64,000 nucleotides of DNA from Parasphingopyxis marina (GCF_014237875.1 NZ_JACJVJ010000001.1:174501-238500); one strand, 5' to 3'; positions 32,450 through 41,809 are shown, counted from the stretch's first letter. Made by a program: numbers and translations. The notes: generated by a model not told the origin, from the sequence alone.

Positions 32450-33025
32450 TCAACGCGTCGCGCCCGGCTTCCACAGCACGTCGCCCCCGGCGCCCGCGTT
32501 GATCGCGCGGGCGAGGACGAAGAGGTGATCGGAGAGACGGTTGATATATGCGAGCGCCAGCGGATTGAGCGCAGCCACTTCGGCGGCCGCGACCGCCGCG
32601 CGTTCGGCCCGGCGCGCAACGGCGCGGGCCAGCATGATCGCCGCCGCGCCCTTGTCGCCGCCTGGAAGGATGAAGCTCGTCAGCGGCTCCAGCCCTTGGT
32701 TCATCGCATCGATTTCGCTTTCCAGCCGGGCGACCTGATCGGCGGTGATCCGCAAGACCATTTCGGACGGCTCGAAACCGCTTTCCCCGGCCGGGGTCGC
32801 AAGATCGGCGCCGAGATCGAACAATTCGTTCTGGATCCGGCCCAGCATCGCGCGAAATCCTTCGTCCGTGATATCGCCCAGCGCGACGCCGATCGCGCTG
32901 TTCGCCTCGTCGACATCGCCGATCGCCGCCATCAGCGGGGCCGCCTTGGAAACGCGCGAGCCATCGACGAGGCCGGTCTCTCCGCCGTCCCCGGTGCGCG
33001 TGTAGATCTTGTTGAGCCTGACCAT
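32450..33025 (-). CDS. Cob(I)alamin adenosyltransferase, PduO type
   Basis: Transfers the adenosyl group of ATP to cob(I)alamin, making coenzyme B12. 191 aa from ATG 33025. The N-terminal ATP loop is IYTRTGDGGETGLVDGSRV. The helical bundle includes FILPGGDKGAAAIMLARAVA with RRAERAAVA, and YINRLSDHLFVLARAIN. All are PduO-type hallmarks, not CobA/BtuR type. No other cobalamin genes lie nearby. It is followed by 206 bases without a gene up to egtB, and it lies downstream of the twin-TM protein gene. Confidence 0.95.
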   Translation of the reverse strand: MVRLNKIYTRTGDGGETGLVDGSRVSKAAPLMAAIGDVDEANSAIGVALGDITDEGFRAMLGRIQNELFDLGADLATPAGESGFEPSEMVLRITADQVARLESEIDAMNQGLEPLTSFILPGGDKGAAAIMLARAVARRAERAAVAAAEVAALNPLALAYINRLSDHLFVLARAINAGAGGDVLWKPGATR

Positions 33026-33110
33026 GATCGTCAGGCCTTCGCGATGCTCAGGCGCGGCACGGGCCCTCTCCCCCACGCGGCGATCTCGCGATAGCGAGAT
33101 TCTGACAAAC

Positions 33111-33335
33111 TCAACGCCCCATCAGGAGCAGCAACAGCAGCACGATCACGACCGCGATCGCCTGCATCGCGATACGCCCCTGCATCGCCTTGTTCTGGAG
33201 CTGGCCCGAGCGGTTCGGCCCGTCACCGAGCAGGTCCTCCTCGGTGGTCTTCAGGAACTGGACGATCCCGCGAACCAGGAAGAATAGCGTGGCCGCCATG
33301 GCCGCAACGAGCAGGATGATGAGGAATATCTGCAT
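33111..33335 (-). CDS. Small twin-transmembrane protein (HIG1-like)
   Basis: 74 aa with two hydrophobic helices (residues about 2-25 and 52-72) joined by a polar loop. The NKAMQGRIAMQAIAVVIVL stretch resembles the HIG1 domain signature, in which a basic NK-M-R segment leads into the second helix. HIG1 proteins associate with respiratory complexes in mitochondria and alphaproteobacteria. Likely co-transcribed with the downstream cobalamin adenosyltransferase gene (85-base gap). The domain call is moderate. Confidence 0.7.
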   Translation of the reverse strand: MQIFLIILLVAAMAATLFFLVRGIVQFLKTTEEDLLGDGPNRSGQLQNKAMQGRIAMQAIAVVIVLLLLLLMGR

Positions 33336-33402
33336 GCCGGCAATGTAGGGCGCGGCGGCGCTAAATCCAGCATAATGTTTTCAATCGCCTTGATCGGCGG
33401 GC

Positions 33403-34290
33403 TCAATCGGCGGGTGACAATATCGAGATATCCGGCGGATCGGCGCGCAGCGCCGCGGCAACCTCCCCGCCCTCGATGCCTGCCTCGCGCAACGCCAGCA
33501 GCGAGCGCGCATCGTCGCGCTTGGCGAGCCGTTTCCCCTCCCCGTCCGCGATCAGCGCATGATGATGATAGCGCGGCGTGGGCCGCCCGAGCAGCGCCTG
33601 CAGCAGCCGGTGGACATGGGTCGCCTCGAACAGGTCCCTGCCGCGCACGACGTCGCTGATCCCCTGCGCCGCATCGTCGACGGTAACGGCGAGATGATAG
33701 GAGGTCGGCGCATCCTTGCGCGCCAGCACGACATCGCCATGGATCTCCGGGGTCGCTTCGACCAGCCCCGCCTCCGCATCCTCCCAGGAGAGCGGACCGG
33801 CCAGCGCCGCCGCTTCGCCCATATCGAGGCGCCAGCCATGGGGCTCGCGCGCCATGCGCCGCTGGCGTTCGGCCTCGCTCAGATGCCGGCAGGTACCGGG
33901 ATAGAGAGCGCCGTCGGGGCCCGATGGAGGGGGGTGCGGCGCCGATGCGCTCGCCGCGATCTCGGCCGCAATTTCCTTGCGCGTGCAGAAGCAGGGATAG
34001 ACGAGCCCGCGCATCTTGAGCGTTTCGAGCGTGTCTTCGTAGAGCGGCAGGCGGCGGGACTGGCGCACCGGCTCGCCGTCCCATTCCAGCCCCAGCCAGG
34101 CGAGATCCTCTTCGATCGCGTCGTAATATTCGGGGCGCACCCGGCCTGGATCGATATCCTCGAAACGCAGCAGGAAACGCCCGCCATTTTCCCGCGCGAA
34201 ATCATGCGCGCGGATCGCCGAATAGGCATGGCCGAGGTGCAGCCGTCCGGTCGGGCTCGGTGCAAAACGTGTCGTGACGGACTCATTCAT
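33403..34290 (-). CDS. gluQ: Glutamyl-Q tRNA(Asp) synthetase
   Basis: Glu-tRNA synthetase paralogue without an anticodon-binding domain; it attaches Glu to queuosine in the anticodon of tRNA-Asp. 295 aa. The HIGH-like motif is FAPSPTGRLHLGHAYSA, and the KMSKS-equivalent is KRLAKRDDARSL. The zinc-site area has PCFCTRKEI and YPGTCR. RFEDIDPGRVRPEYYDAI, with a Glu-binding residue, is typical. It ends soon after the catalytic domain, as expected for GluQRS. Divergent from the HNH gene. Confidence 0.95.
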   Translation of the reverse strand: MNESVTTRFAPSPTGRLHLGHAYSAIRAHDFARENGGRFLLRFEDIDPGRVRPEYYDAIEEDLAWLGLEWDGEPVRQSRRLPLYEDTLETLKMRGLVYPCFCTRKEIAAEIAASASAPHPPPSGPDGALYPGTCRHLSEAERQRRMAREPHGWRLDMGEAAALAGPLSWEDAEAGLVEATPEIHGDVVLARKDAPTSYHLAVTVDDAAQGISDVVRGRDLFEATHVHRLLQALLGRPTPRYHHHALIADGEGKRLAKRDDARSLLALREAGIEGGEVAAALRADPPDISILSPAD

Positions 34291-34394
34291 GTGTAAAATC
34301 CTGAAAACCGCTCTTGACCACGAGTCGCTGCTGGTGTTGTCATCATCGCGTCACGTTAATCTGTCTATGGGCGTGGCGACAGGAGGAGACCCGC

Positions 34395-35045
34395 ATGCCG
34401 GTCTCTTTCGTCCTGAGTGCGACAGGCCGGGGGAACCAGCTTTGCGGATATCCGCGAAACTGGAGGCGTTTTCGGTTCATGTATCACCCCGATCTTATCC
34501 GGCATCCCGATAGCTGCCCGGCCCTGGTGCTCAACGCCGATTATACGCCGCTATCCTATTACCCGCTCAGCCTGTGGCCCTGGCAGACGGCGATCAAGGC
34601 TTTCTTCCTCGATCGCATCAATGTCGTCGAAAGCTATGAGCGCGAAGTCCATTCGGCTTCGCTGACGATGAAGATCCCGAGCGTCATCGCGCTCAAGCAA
34701 TATGTGCGTCCCTCGGAATATCCGGCCTTCACCCGGTTCAACCTGTTCCTGCGCGATCGTTTTTCCTGCCAATATTGCGGCAGCCCGAAAGAACTGACCT
34801 TCGATCATGTCGTGCCGCGCCGGCTGGGCGGCAAGACCAGCTGGCAGAATGTCGCCACCGCCTGCGCGCCGTGCAATCTCAAAAAGGGCGGACGGACGCC
34901 GAAACAGGCGCGCATGCAGCTCGCCGTTACCCCGGTACGCCCGACCACCTGGCACCTGCAGCAGCATGGCAAGCTGTTCCCGCCCAACTATCTCCACGAA
35001 AGCTGGCACGACTGGCTCTATTGGGACATCGAGCTGGAGGAATAG
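34395..35045 (+). CDS. HNH endonuclease
   Basis: 216 aa from ATG 34395, chosen because AGGAGGAG lies 6 bases upstream; the conserved region begins at an in-frame ATG 34479 (MYHPDLIRHPDSCPALVLNA), which would give 188 aa. The HNH nuclease core is in the middle: FSCQYCG, LTFDHVVPRRLGGKTSWQN and ACAPCNLKKGGRTPKQA, with two CxxC zinc knuckles and the catalytic His. The N-terminal half with NADYTPLSYYPLSLWPWQTA is typical of a conserved, chromosomally encoded HNH family found in most alphaproteobacteria and cyanobacteria, whose role is unknown. It is not part of a restriction system here. Confidence 0.9.
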   Translation: MPVSFVLSATGRGNQLCGYPRNWRRFRFMYHPDLIRHPDSCPALVLNADYTPLSYYPLSLWPWQTAIKAFFLDRINVVESYEREVHSASLTMKIPSVIALKQYVRPSEYPAFTRFNLFLRDRFSCQYCGSPKELTFDHVVPRRLGGKTSWQNVATACAPCNLKKGGRTPKQARMQLAVTPVRPTTWHLQQHGKLFPPNYLHESWHDWLYWDIELEE

Positions 35046-35063
35046 GGCGCCGCGGCGGCCCGA

Positions 35064-35846
35064 TCACTCGACCGGCGAGACGGTGATATAGACCGACAGT
35101 CCGGCGCCCGGATTATCGGGAAGCCCGCTGGCCCTGATCCGTTCGGCATCGGCGCGGGCGCGGTTGGCGATCGATTCGGGAACGCCGGGCGCAAGGAAGA
35201 TACGGTCCGCGCGGCCCAGCAGCAGCATTTCGCCGATGGTGAGATCATGCGGGTCGGCCGAGCGCAGCTGGACGATTTCGAACTGGTCATGGCGCGACGG
35301 GCCGGCGCTGTCCTCGACGATCCATTCGTCGACATCGACCGGCGCATGCGGCGCCAGCGGATCGAGCCGCCCGCCCTCCGACAGCGCCTCGTCGATCGCG
35401 AGACGCCGCACCGCGCCATCGGGCCAGCGTTCGCGCATCGCTTCCTTCTTGTCCTTCAGCCGCCGGGCGAGCGCGCCGAGCCGCGCAGGCAGCAGCTGCT
35501 CCAGCCGCTGCCGCAGCGCCTTGGCGAGCCCGGCGGACGCGCCGCCGGTGCCGATGGCGACGATCACCGGATCGCGATCGACGATGGCGGGAACCATGAA
35601 GTCGCACAGATCGGGCCGGTCCACCGCGTTGACGAGGATGCCGCGCGCCTTCAGCCGCTCGACCGCGGCCTGCGCCTCGGCATCGTCCTCGATCGCGACG
35701 ATGGCGAGTGCGACTTCGGCGTCCTCGCCGACAATTTCGGCGCCGACGCGTTCGAGCAGCCGGGCTTTCGCCTCGGCGGCCTCGCCCGTGCCGAGCAGGA
35801 TGACGGATTTTCCGGTCAGCCGGAAGAAGAGGGGGAGCGTTTGCAT
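35064..35846 (-). CDS. Siroheme synthase N-terminal module with degenerate methyltransferase remnant
   Basis: 260 aa. Residues 1-110 are the NAD-binding precorrin-2 dehydrogenase (ILLGTGEAAEAKARLLERVG, LVNAVDRPDLCDFMVPAIVD), and residues about 115-185 the helical ferrochelatase/dimer domain (GGASAGLAKALRQRLEQLLP). These convert precorrin-2 to siroheme. From residue 188 the tail (FEIVQLRSADPHDLTIGEML, then LLGRADRIF and RARADAERI) aligns by eye with the first about 50 residues of the uroporphyrinogen-III methyltransferase domain of CysG. The GxGPGD loop is gone and the rest of that domain is missing. So this looks like a CysG that lost its methyltransferase half. Last gene of the argH-lysA-galU run. 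Confidence 0.85.
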   Translation of the reverse strand: MQTLPLFFRLTGKSVILLGTGEAAEAKARLLERVGAEIVGEDAEVALAIVAIEDDAEAQAAVERLKARGILVNAVDRPDLCDFMVPAIVDRDPVIVAIGTGGASAGLAKALRQRLEQLLPARLGALARRLKDKKEAMRERWPDGAVRRLAIDEALSEGGRLDPLAPHAPVDVDEWIVEDSAGPSRHDQFEIVQLRSADPHDLTIGEMLLLGRADRIFLAPGVPESIANRARADAERIRASGLPDNPGAGLSVYITVSPVE

Positions 35847-35876
35847 GGCGTGTCTATAGCAAGGCCTTGGCCGCGC

Positions 35877-36734
35877 CTAAAGCGTCGCGATGAACGCCCG
35901 CACCTCATCGGCGATATCGGGGTGATCGAGCGCAAGGGCGATATTGGCGGAGATGAAGCCGGCCTTGGAGCCGCAATCGAAGCGGCGGCCGGCGAAGCGG
36001 TAGGCGTGGAAAGGCTGGGTGCCGATCATCCGGGCCATCGCGTCGGTCAGCTGAATCTCCCCGCCCGCGCCCGCTTCCTGATCCTCGAGCACCCGCATCA
36101 CTTCGGGCTGGAGGATATAGCGGCCCGGGATCATCAGGTTGGACGGCGCGGTGCCGGGCGCAGGCTTTTCCACCAGCCCCTTCACCTCGACCAACGCGCC
36201 ATCCTCCGCGCCCGGGTCGACGATGCCGTAGCTGTGCGTCTGGTCCTCGGGCACTTCATAGCCGCACACGATATTGCCGCCGGTCGTCCCATAGGCTTCG
36301 ACCATCTGCTTCATGCAGCCCGGCTCGCCCACCATCAGTTCGTCGGCAAGGAAGATCGCGAAGGGCTCGTCGGCCACGAAATGCCGCGCGCACCATATCG
36401 CATGGCCAAGGCCGAGCGGCTCCTGCTGGCGGACATAGGCGACATTGCCGGGCTCGAAGCGGGTGCCGGCGATCACGCCGGTATCCTTGCCGCGTTCGCC
36501 CATCGTGGTTTCCAGCTCATAGGCGATATCGAAATGGTCCTCGATCGCCGATTTGCCGCGACCGGTGACGAAGATCATCTCCTCGATTCCCGCCTCGCGC
36601 GCCTCGTCCACCGCATACTGGATCAGCGGCCTATCGACGACCGGCAGCATTTCCTTGGGAATGGCCTTTGTCGCCGGAAGAAAGCGGGTGCCAAGACCCC
36701 CGACGGGAAAGACGGCTTTGCGGACGGGCTTCAT
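35877..36734 (-). CDS. galU: UTP-glucose-1-phosphate uridylyltransferase
   Basis: Makes UDP-glucose for surface polysaccharides and glycolipids. 285 aa from ATG 36734, which has AAGGA 8 bases upstream; two earlier in-frame ATGs lack such a site. The nucleotide-binding start is AVFPVGGLGTRFLPATKAIP followed by KEMLPVVDRPLIQYAVDEA. FAIFLADELM, SYGIVDPGAEDG, PGRYIL and RRFDCGSKAGF are conserved. It lies 44 bases after lysA and 30 bases before the siroheme gene on the same strand. Confidence 0.97.
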   Translation of the reverse strand: MKPVRKAVFPVGGLGTRFLPATKAIPKEMLPVVDRPLIQYAVDEAREAGIEEMIFVTGRGKSAIEDHFDIAYELETTMGERGKDTGVIAGTRFEPGNVAYVRQQEPLGLGHAIWCARHFVADEPFAIFLADELMVGEPGCMKQMVEAYGTTGGNIVCGYEVPEDQTHSYGIVDPGAEDGALVEVKGLVEKPAPGTAPSNLMIPGRYILQPEVMRVLEDQEAGAGGEIQLTDAMARMIGTQPFHAYRFAGRRFDCGSKAGFISANIALALDHPDIADEVRAFIATL

Positions 36735-36778
36735 GCTATTTTCCTTCGACATTCGGTTTGCGCCGAGCAGCGGAAAAT

Positions 36779-38041
36779 TCAATCCTTCAAAAAATCCGGC
36801 ACATGCTCGGCGGCGATCAGCGCTTCGGGCATGACCCGCTCGGCGACGATCGCGAATTTGTCGCCGTCGACCATCACCTCGGGCACCAGCGCGCGGCTGT
36901 TATAGGTGCTGGCCATGGTCGCGCCATAGGCGCCGGCGGTGCGGAAAACGGCAAGGTCGCCGGCCTGCACCGTGTCGATATCCCGGCCCATGGCGAAGGT
37001 ATCGCCGCTCTCGCAGACCGGCCCGGCGATATTGGCGATCATGCGTTCGCCACCGGGCCTCACCGCCTCGAAATCGTGCCAGGCATCGTACATGGCCGGG
37101 CGCGCCAGATCGTTCATCGCCGCATCCACGATGACATAGGGGCGCAGGACGCCCGGCTTCACCCAGATGACGCGCGTCAGCAGGATGCCGGCATTGCCGG
37201 CGATGACGCGTCCGGGCTCGAACATCAGCGTGACGTCCCAGTCTTTCGTCACCCGCGCGACCATCTCGCCATAGACGGCCGGCGAGGGCGGAACCTTGTC
37301 GCGTTCATAGGGCACGCCGAGGCCGCCGCCGAGATCGACACGATCGATCTCGAAGCCCGCCGCACGCAGTTGCATGACGAGCGCGCCGACCTTGGCATAG
37401 GCCCGCTCGATGGGCGCAAGGTCGAAAATCTGGCTGCCGATATGAAGGGCGAGGCCGCGCATCGCGAGCCCGTCCAGCGCCGCGAGCCGCGCGAAAATGG
37501 GCGGCGCCTCGTCGATCGGCACGCCGAACTTGTTTTCCTTCATGCCGGTCGAGATCTTGGCATGGGTGCCGGCATCGACATCCGGATTGACGCGCAGCAC
37601 GGCGGTCGCGGTCTTGCCCATTTCCCGGGCGATCTCGGCGATGGCGACGCCCTCCTGCTCCAGCTCGATATTGAACTGGCCGATGCCGGCCTCGAGCGCT
37701 TCGCGCAGCTCGGGGCGGGTCTTGCCGACGCCGGAAAAGACGATATCGGCCGCCTTCATGCCGGCCGCCAGCGCCCGCTTCATTTCGCCGATCGAAACGA
37801 TATCGCCGCCAAAGCCCTCGCGCGCCAGCACGCGCAGCACCGCGAGATTGGGATTGGCCTTGATCGCAAAGGCGATGTGGATTCGCGGCAGGCCCGACAG
37901 CGCCTCGCGGAAGACGCGGGCATGGCGCTCCAGCGTCGCGCGCGAATAGACATAGACCGGGGTGCCGACCTCCTCGGCGATGGTCGCAAGCGGCACGTCT
38001 TCGGCGAACATCGCGCCGTCTCGGATTTCGAAATGGTCCAT
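36779..38041 (-). CDS. lysA: Diaminopimelate decarboxylase
   Basis: PLP enzyme for the last step of lysine synthesis (meso-diaminopimelate to lysine). 420 aa. The PLP Lys is K61 in FAIKANPNLAVL. HIGSQI, DLGGGLGVPYE, EPGRVIAGNAGILLTRV, the active-site Cys in GPVCESGDTFA and the late AYGATMASTYNSR are intact. It starts 3 bases after the small lipoprotein gene and lies within the argH-lipoprotein-lysA-galU run. Confidence 0.98.
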   Translation of the reverse strand: MDHFEIRDGAMFAEDVPLATIAEEVGTPVYVYSRATLERHARVFREALSGLPRIHIAFAIKANPNLAVLRVLAREGFGGDIVSIGEMKRALAAGMKAADIVFSGVGKTRPELREALEAGIGQFNIELEQEGVAIAEIAREMGKTATAVLRVNPDVDAGTHAKISTGMKENKFGVPIDEAPPIFARLAALDGLAMRGLALHIGSQIFDLAPIERAYAKVGALVMQLRAAGFEIDRVDLGGGLGVPYERDKVPPSPAVYGEMVARVTKDWDVTLMFEPGRVIAGNAGILLTRVIWVKPGVLRPYVIVDAAMNDLARPAMYDAWHDFEAVRPGGERMIANIAGPVCESGDTFAMGRDIDTVQAGDLAVFRTAGAYGATMASTYNSRALVPEVMVDGDKFAIVAERVMPEALIAAEHVPDFLKD

Positions 38042-38044
38042 GGC

Positions 38045-38308
38045 CTAGCCCGGCGGCGGCAGATCGAAGGGGTCGTCCTCGCGTTCCTCGGAACGGCGAA
38101 GCAGTTCGTCGACGCGCTCGGGCCGCTGCTGGGTCGTCGGCTCCAGCAATTCGTCGGTCGTCGGCGTCGCGCGCGCCATCGCCGGGGCGACGGGCATGCT
38201 CTCGCCCTGGGCGGGCTGGAGCGGCTCGCGGCCGCCGCACGCAGTCAGGACGAGCGCGGGCGCGAGGAGGAACGCAGCGGAGAGAACGGGATTCGGCATC
38301 CGGCTCAT
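38045..38308 (-). CDS. Small lipoprotein between argH and lysA, LptM-like candidate
   Basis: 87 aa. Signal peptide with lipobox LTAC, lipidated Cys at residue 24, followed by [15 protein letters not shown]; the rest is polar, Pro/Glu/Arg-rich and probably disordered. E. coli LptM (YifL), which helps the LptDE translocon mature, starts with Cys-Gly and a conserved Lys-Gly-Pro-Leu-x-x-Pro stretch; here CGGREPLQP fits with Glu in place of Gly. In many proteobacteria the lptM-like gene lies beside lysA and dapF, matching this position. Its ATG overlaps the argH TGA (ATGA at 38305-38308). The lipoprotein is clear; the LptM identity is an inference from motif and synteny. Confidence 0.75.
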   Translation of the reverse strand: MSRMPNPVLSAAFLLAPALVLTACGGREPLQPAQGESMPVAPAMARATPTTDELLEPTTQQRPERVDELLRRSEEREDDPFDLPPPG

Positions 38309-39672
38309 CCTAGCGATTCTTTCGCTTCGGCGATACGGGCGCGGACCTGATCGGGCGCGGTGCCGCCATGGCTCGCGCGGCTCGCCACCGAAGCGTCTAC
38401 CGAGAGCACGCCGAACACGCCCTCGCCGATGCGTTCGTCGATGCCCTTGAGATCCGCGAGCGAAAGCTCGGCGAGCAGCATGCCCTGGTCCTCGGCCATT
38501 TTTACCGCACTGCCGACGATATGGTGCGCCTCGCGGAACGGCACATTCGCCTCGCGGACCAGCCAGTCGGCGAGATCGGTCGCCGTCGAAAAGCCCGATT
38601 CCGCGAGCGCCCGCATCCGCCCGGTCGAAAAGCCCATGGTTTCCACCATCCCGGTCATCGCCGCGATCGAAAGGGCGAGCAGGTCGTGCGCCTCGAACAC
38701 CGGCGGCTTGTCGTCCTGCATATCCTTCGCATAGGCGAGCGGCAGGCCCTTCATCGTCATCACCAGCGCCGTCATGCAGCCTGCGATCCGGCCGGAATGG
38801 CCACGCACGAGCTCGGCGGCATCGGGGTTGCGCTTTTGCGGCATGATCGAGCTGCCGGTCGAATAATCGTCGGGCAGGATCGCGAAGCCATAGGGCTGGC
38901 TGGCCCAAATGACGATTTCCTCGGCGAGCCGCGAAAGGTGCAGCGCGCACTGGGTGGCCGCCATCAGATAGTCGAGCGCGAAATCGCGATCCGACACGCT
39001 GTCGAGCGAGTTCGCGGTCGGGCCGTCGAAATGCAATGCCCTGGCGGTGGCCGCGCGGTCGATCGGGAAGCCGGTGCCGGCGAGCGCGGCGCTGCCGAGC
39101 GGGCATTGGTTCAGGCGCGCGCGCGCATCGGCGAAACGGCTGCGATCGCGCTTCGCCATCTCGTAATAGGCCATCAGGTGATGGCCGAGCGTGACCGGCT
39201 GGGCGGACTGCAAATGGGTGAAGCCCGGCATGATCGTATCGGCCTGCTCCTCGGCCCGCGCGACCAGCGCCTTCTGGAACGCCGCGAGCCCGGCATCGAC
39301 GGCATCGATCGCATCGCGCACCCAGAGCCTGAAATCGGTCGCCACCTGGTCGTTGCGCGAGCGCGCCGTGTGCAGCCTTCCGGCGACTGGCCCGATCAGT
39401 TCGGCAAGCCGGCTCTCGACATGCATATGGATGTCTTCGAGATCGAGATCTTCGGGAACCCCGTTCTTTTCATATTCGGCGGCGACCTGTTCGAGACCGT
39501 CGGCGATCGCCTGCGCATCCTCGCCGTTGATGATGCCCTGCGCGGCGAGCATGACGACATGGGCGCGGCTCGCGGCGAGATCCTGGCGCCACAATCGCTT
39601 GTCGAACGGGATCGAGGCATTTATCTCGCGCATCACCGCGGCCGGGCCTTCGCCGAAGCGCCCGCCCCACAT
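38305..39672 (-). CDS. argH: Argininosuccinate lyase
   Basis: Splits argininosuccinate into arginine and fumarate. 455 aa from ATG 39672 ([20 protein letters not shown]), the usual start of the family. [17 protein letters not shown] and the fumarase-superfamily signature [15 protein letters not shown] are intact. It heads a likely argH-lipoprotein-lysA-galU-siroheme operon and is divergent from tlpA with only 16 bases between start codons. Confidence 0.98.
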   Translation of the reverse strand: MWGGRFGEGPAAVMREINASIPFDKRLWRQDLAASRAHVVMLAAQGIINGEDAQAIADGLEQVAAEYEKNGVPEDLDLEDIHMHVESRLAELIGPVAGRLHTARSRNDQVATDFRLWVRDAIDAVDAGLAAFQKALVARAEEQADTIMPGFTHLQSAQPVTLGHHLMAYYEMAKRDRSRFADARARLNQCPLGSAALAGTGFPIDRAATARALHFDGPTANSLDSVSDRDFALDYLMAATQCALHLSRLAEEIVIWASQPYGFAILPDDYSTGSSIMPQKRNPDAAELVRGHSGRIAGCMTALVMTMKGLPLAYAKDMQDDKPPVFEAHDLLALSIAAMTGMVETMGFSTGRMRALAESGFSTATDLADWLVREANVPFREAHHIVGSAVKMAEDQGMLLAELSLADLKGIDERIGEGVFGVLSVDASVASRASHGGTAPDQVRARIAEAKESLG

Positions 39673-39688
39673 CTGGTTGGAGTTACCC

Positions 39689-40273
39689 GTGCGCCCTTTA
39701 TCCGGCCCAGTAATCGCCTGTCTCCTTGGCTCCGCGCTGCTCTTCGCGGCTTGCGATAGGGAAAGCCGCGATGCCTCGCAAGACGCCGTTTCCGGGCAGC
39801 CGAGCCTCGAAGGCACCGAGACGATGGGCCGGGTGGTTATCGACTATCGCGGGACGGCGGCTCCCGATCTCGCCTTTACAAGCGAAGCGGGGCAGGAGAT
39901 CCGCCTTTCCGATTTCGAAGGCCGGCCGCTGCTCGTCAATCTCTGGGCGACCTGGTGTGCGCCCTGCATCCGTGAAATGCCGACACTCGACGCGCTGGCG
40001 GAGCGCCGGGAAGGGAGCCTCAAGGTGCTGACGGTCAGCCAGGATTTTCAGGGTTCCGCCGTGGTCGCGCCCTTCTTCGCGGAAAACAGCTTCCGTCATC
40101 TCGAACCCTGGCTCGACGAAGACAATGCGATGCTGTCGGCACTCGAAAGCGACAGCCTGCCGATCACCATCCTCTATGACGAGGACGGCGCCGAGCTGTT
40201 TCGCGTCTATGGCGGGATGGACTGGTCCGGCGAGCGCGCGGAAACGCTGATATCGGGCGCAATCGGCGATTGA
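39689..40273 (+). CDS. TlpA-like thioredoxin-fold lipoprotein
   Basis: 194 aa from GTG 39689, with TTGGAG 6 bases upstream. The lipobox LFAAC gives a lipidated Cys22, so the protein is membrane-tethered on the periplasmic side. The thioredoxin domain has the redox motif WCAPC (C90, C93) in [18 protein letters not shown], and the cis-Pro in [11 protein letters not shown]. TlpA proteins reduce periplasmic thiols, for example for cytochrome c or copper-site assembly. The tlpA-argH divergent pair is a recurring arrangement in alphaproteobacteria (from memory). Confidence 0.93.
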   Translation: MRPLSGPVIACLLGSALLFAACDRESRDASQDAVSGQPSLEGTETMGRVVIDYRGTAAPDLAFTSEAGQEIRLSDFEGRPLLVNLWATWCAPCIREMPTLDALAERREGSLKVLTVSQDFQGSAVVAPFFAENSFRHLEPWLDEDNAMLSALESDSLPITILYDEDGAELFRVYGGMDWSGERAETLISGAIGD

Positions 40274-40301
40274 CGATCCCGCGGCGCGGCGCCCTGAGCC
40301 G

Positions 40302-41144
40302 CTATCCCCGCAGCAGATCGTTGACGCTGGTTTTCGAACGGGTGCGTTCGTCGACACGCTTGATGATCACCGCGCAATACAGGCTGGGCGCCTGCGCGCC
40401 GTCGACGGTCTCGCGGTTGGGCGTGGAGCCCGCGACGACGACCGAATAGGCGGGGACCCGTCCGACGAAGGTTTCGCCGGTATAGCGATCGACGATCTTC
40501 GTCGATCCGGTGATGAACACCCCCATGCCGAGCACCGAGCCTTCCTCGACGATGACGCCTTCGACGACTTCCGAACGCGCGCCGATGAAGCAATTATCCT
40601 CGATGATCGTCGGGTTGGCCTGCAGCGGTTCCAGCACGCCGCCGATTCCGGCGCCCGCCGAAATGTGGCAATTCGCGCCGACCTGCGCGCAGCTGCCCAC
40701 CGAAGCCCATGTGTCGACCATCGTTCCCTCGCCGACATAGGCACCGATATTGACGAAGCTCGGCATCAGCACGGCATTCTTCGCGACATGTGCGCCGCGG
40801 CGAACGATCGATCCGGGCACGGCCCGGAAACCAGCGGCGCGAAATTCTTCCTCGCCCCAATCGGCGAACTTGCTGGGCACCTTGTCCCACCAGTTGCCGC
40901 CGCCGTTGGAGCCCTGGATGATCTGCATGTCGTTGAGCGCGAAAGAGAGCAGAACGGCCTTTTTCAGCCATTGATGGACGACCCAGCCGGCCCCCGCCTT
41001 CGTCGCCACCCGCGCGGCCCCGCTATCGAGAAGCTGGATCGATTCCTCGATCGCATCGCGAAGCTCGCCCTGCGTGGCGGGGGAGACGCTTTCGCGCCGG
41101 TCCCAGCCTTTTTCTATGATCTGTTCGAGCTGCGATACGTTCAT
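40302..41144 (-). CDS. dapD: Tetrahydrodipicolinate N-succinyltransferase
   Basis: Succinyl-CoA-dependent step of the lysine/diaminopimelate pathway. 280 aa from ATG 41144, which has GGAGG upstream. The C-terminal half is a left-handed beta-helix of hexapeptide repeats ([54 protein letters not shown]). It shares ATGA with the upstream nucleotidase gene, so it is translationally coupled. Together with lysA it covers two steps of one pathway in this window. Confidence 0.98.
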   Translation of the reverse strand: MNVSQLEQIIEKGWDRRESVSPATQGELRDAIEESIQLLDSGAARVATKAGAGWVVHQWLKKAVLLSFALNDMQIIQGSNGGGNWWDKVPSKFADWGEEEFRAAGFRAVPGSIVRRGAHVAKNAVLMPSFVNIGAYVGEGTMVDTWASVGSCAQVGANCHISAGAGIGGVLEPLQANPTIIEDNCFIGARSEVVEGVIVEEGSVLGMGVFITGSTKIVDRYTGETFVGRVPAYSVVVAGSTPNRETVDGAQAPSLYCAVIIKRVDERTRSKTSVNDLLRG

Positions 41145-41809
41145 GCGACCTCCGATAATCCGGTGAGCCAGGGCGTCACCGCTTCTATTTCTATGTCGAT
41201 ATAGCGGGAATGGGCTTCGTGCGAAGCCTGCTCCGAACCGTTGTTCACCCACACCGTTGTCATCCCCAGCGCTTTTGCCGGCTCCAGATTGCGCGCCATG
41301 TCCTCAACGAACAGTGCGCGTTCAGGCTTAATATCGAGTGTGCGGCACATCGCCGCATAGCTGCGCGGATCGGGCTTGGGCACATAGCCGCAGGCGTGGA
41401 TATCGTGAATCGTTTCGAAACTGGCGCCGAGGCCGAGCCGATCGAGAACGCGCTGCGCATAGGGCGTATCGCCGTTGGTGAAGACGAGCTTGCGGCCGGG
41501 CAGCGCGGCGATCGCCGCGACCAGCGCGCGATCTTCGGCAATCACCTCCAGGTCGATATCGTGCACATAATCGAGAAAATGCGACGGCTCCACGCCGTGG
41601 GTCTCCATCAGGCCGGACAGCGTCGTGCCGTGCGAATGAAAATAGCCTTTCTGGATTCGCCGCGCCTCGGCCCGGTCCACATCGAGCAGGCGCGCGATAT
41701 ATGCCCCCATTTTCACGTCGATCTGGTCGAATAACCGCGCGCTCGACGGGTAGAGCGTGTTATCCAGATCGAAGATCCAGCAAGCGATATGCGAAAGGGC
41801 GGGCGGCAT
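41141..41809 (-). CDS. Pyrimidine 5'-nucleotidase-like HAD hydrolase
   Basis: 222 aa from ATG 41809. HAD motif I is [16 protein letters not shown] (nucleophile D14, acid D16). Motif II is [16 protein letters not shown], motif III contains [15 protein letters not shown], and motif IV is [19 protein letters not shown]. The LDNTLYP start and the cap region fit the pyrimidine 5'-nucleotidase/SDT1-like group, which removes phosphate from UMP, CMP or related compounds. It overlaps dapD by 4 bases; no metabolic link to lysine synthesis is obvious. Confidence 0.92.
   Translation of the reverse strand: MPPALSHIACWIFDLDNTLYPSSARLFDQIDVKMGAYIARLLDVDRAEARRIQKGYFHSHGTTLSGLMETHGVEPSHFLDYVHDIDLEVIAEDRALVAAIAALPGRKLVFTNGDTPYAQRVLDRLGLGASFETIHDIHACGYVPKPDPRSYAAMCRTLDIKPERALFVEDMARNLEPAKALGMTTVWVNNGSEQASHEAHSRYIDIEIEAVTPWLTGLSEVA

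Noticed and set aside
34314-34394. Upstream extension of the HNH frame
   Set aside because: Cys/Trp-rich nonsense sequence with no ribosome site; the frame is open only by chance.
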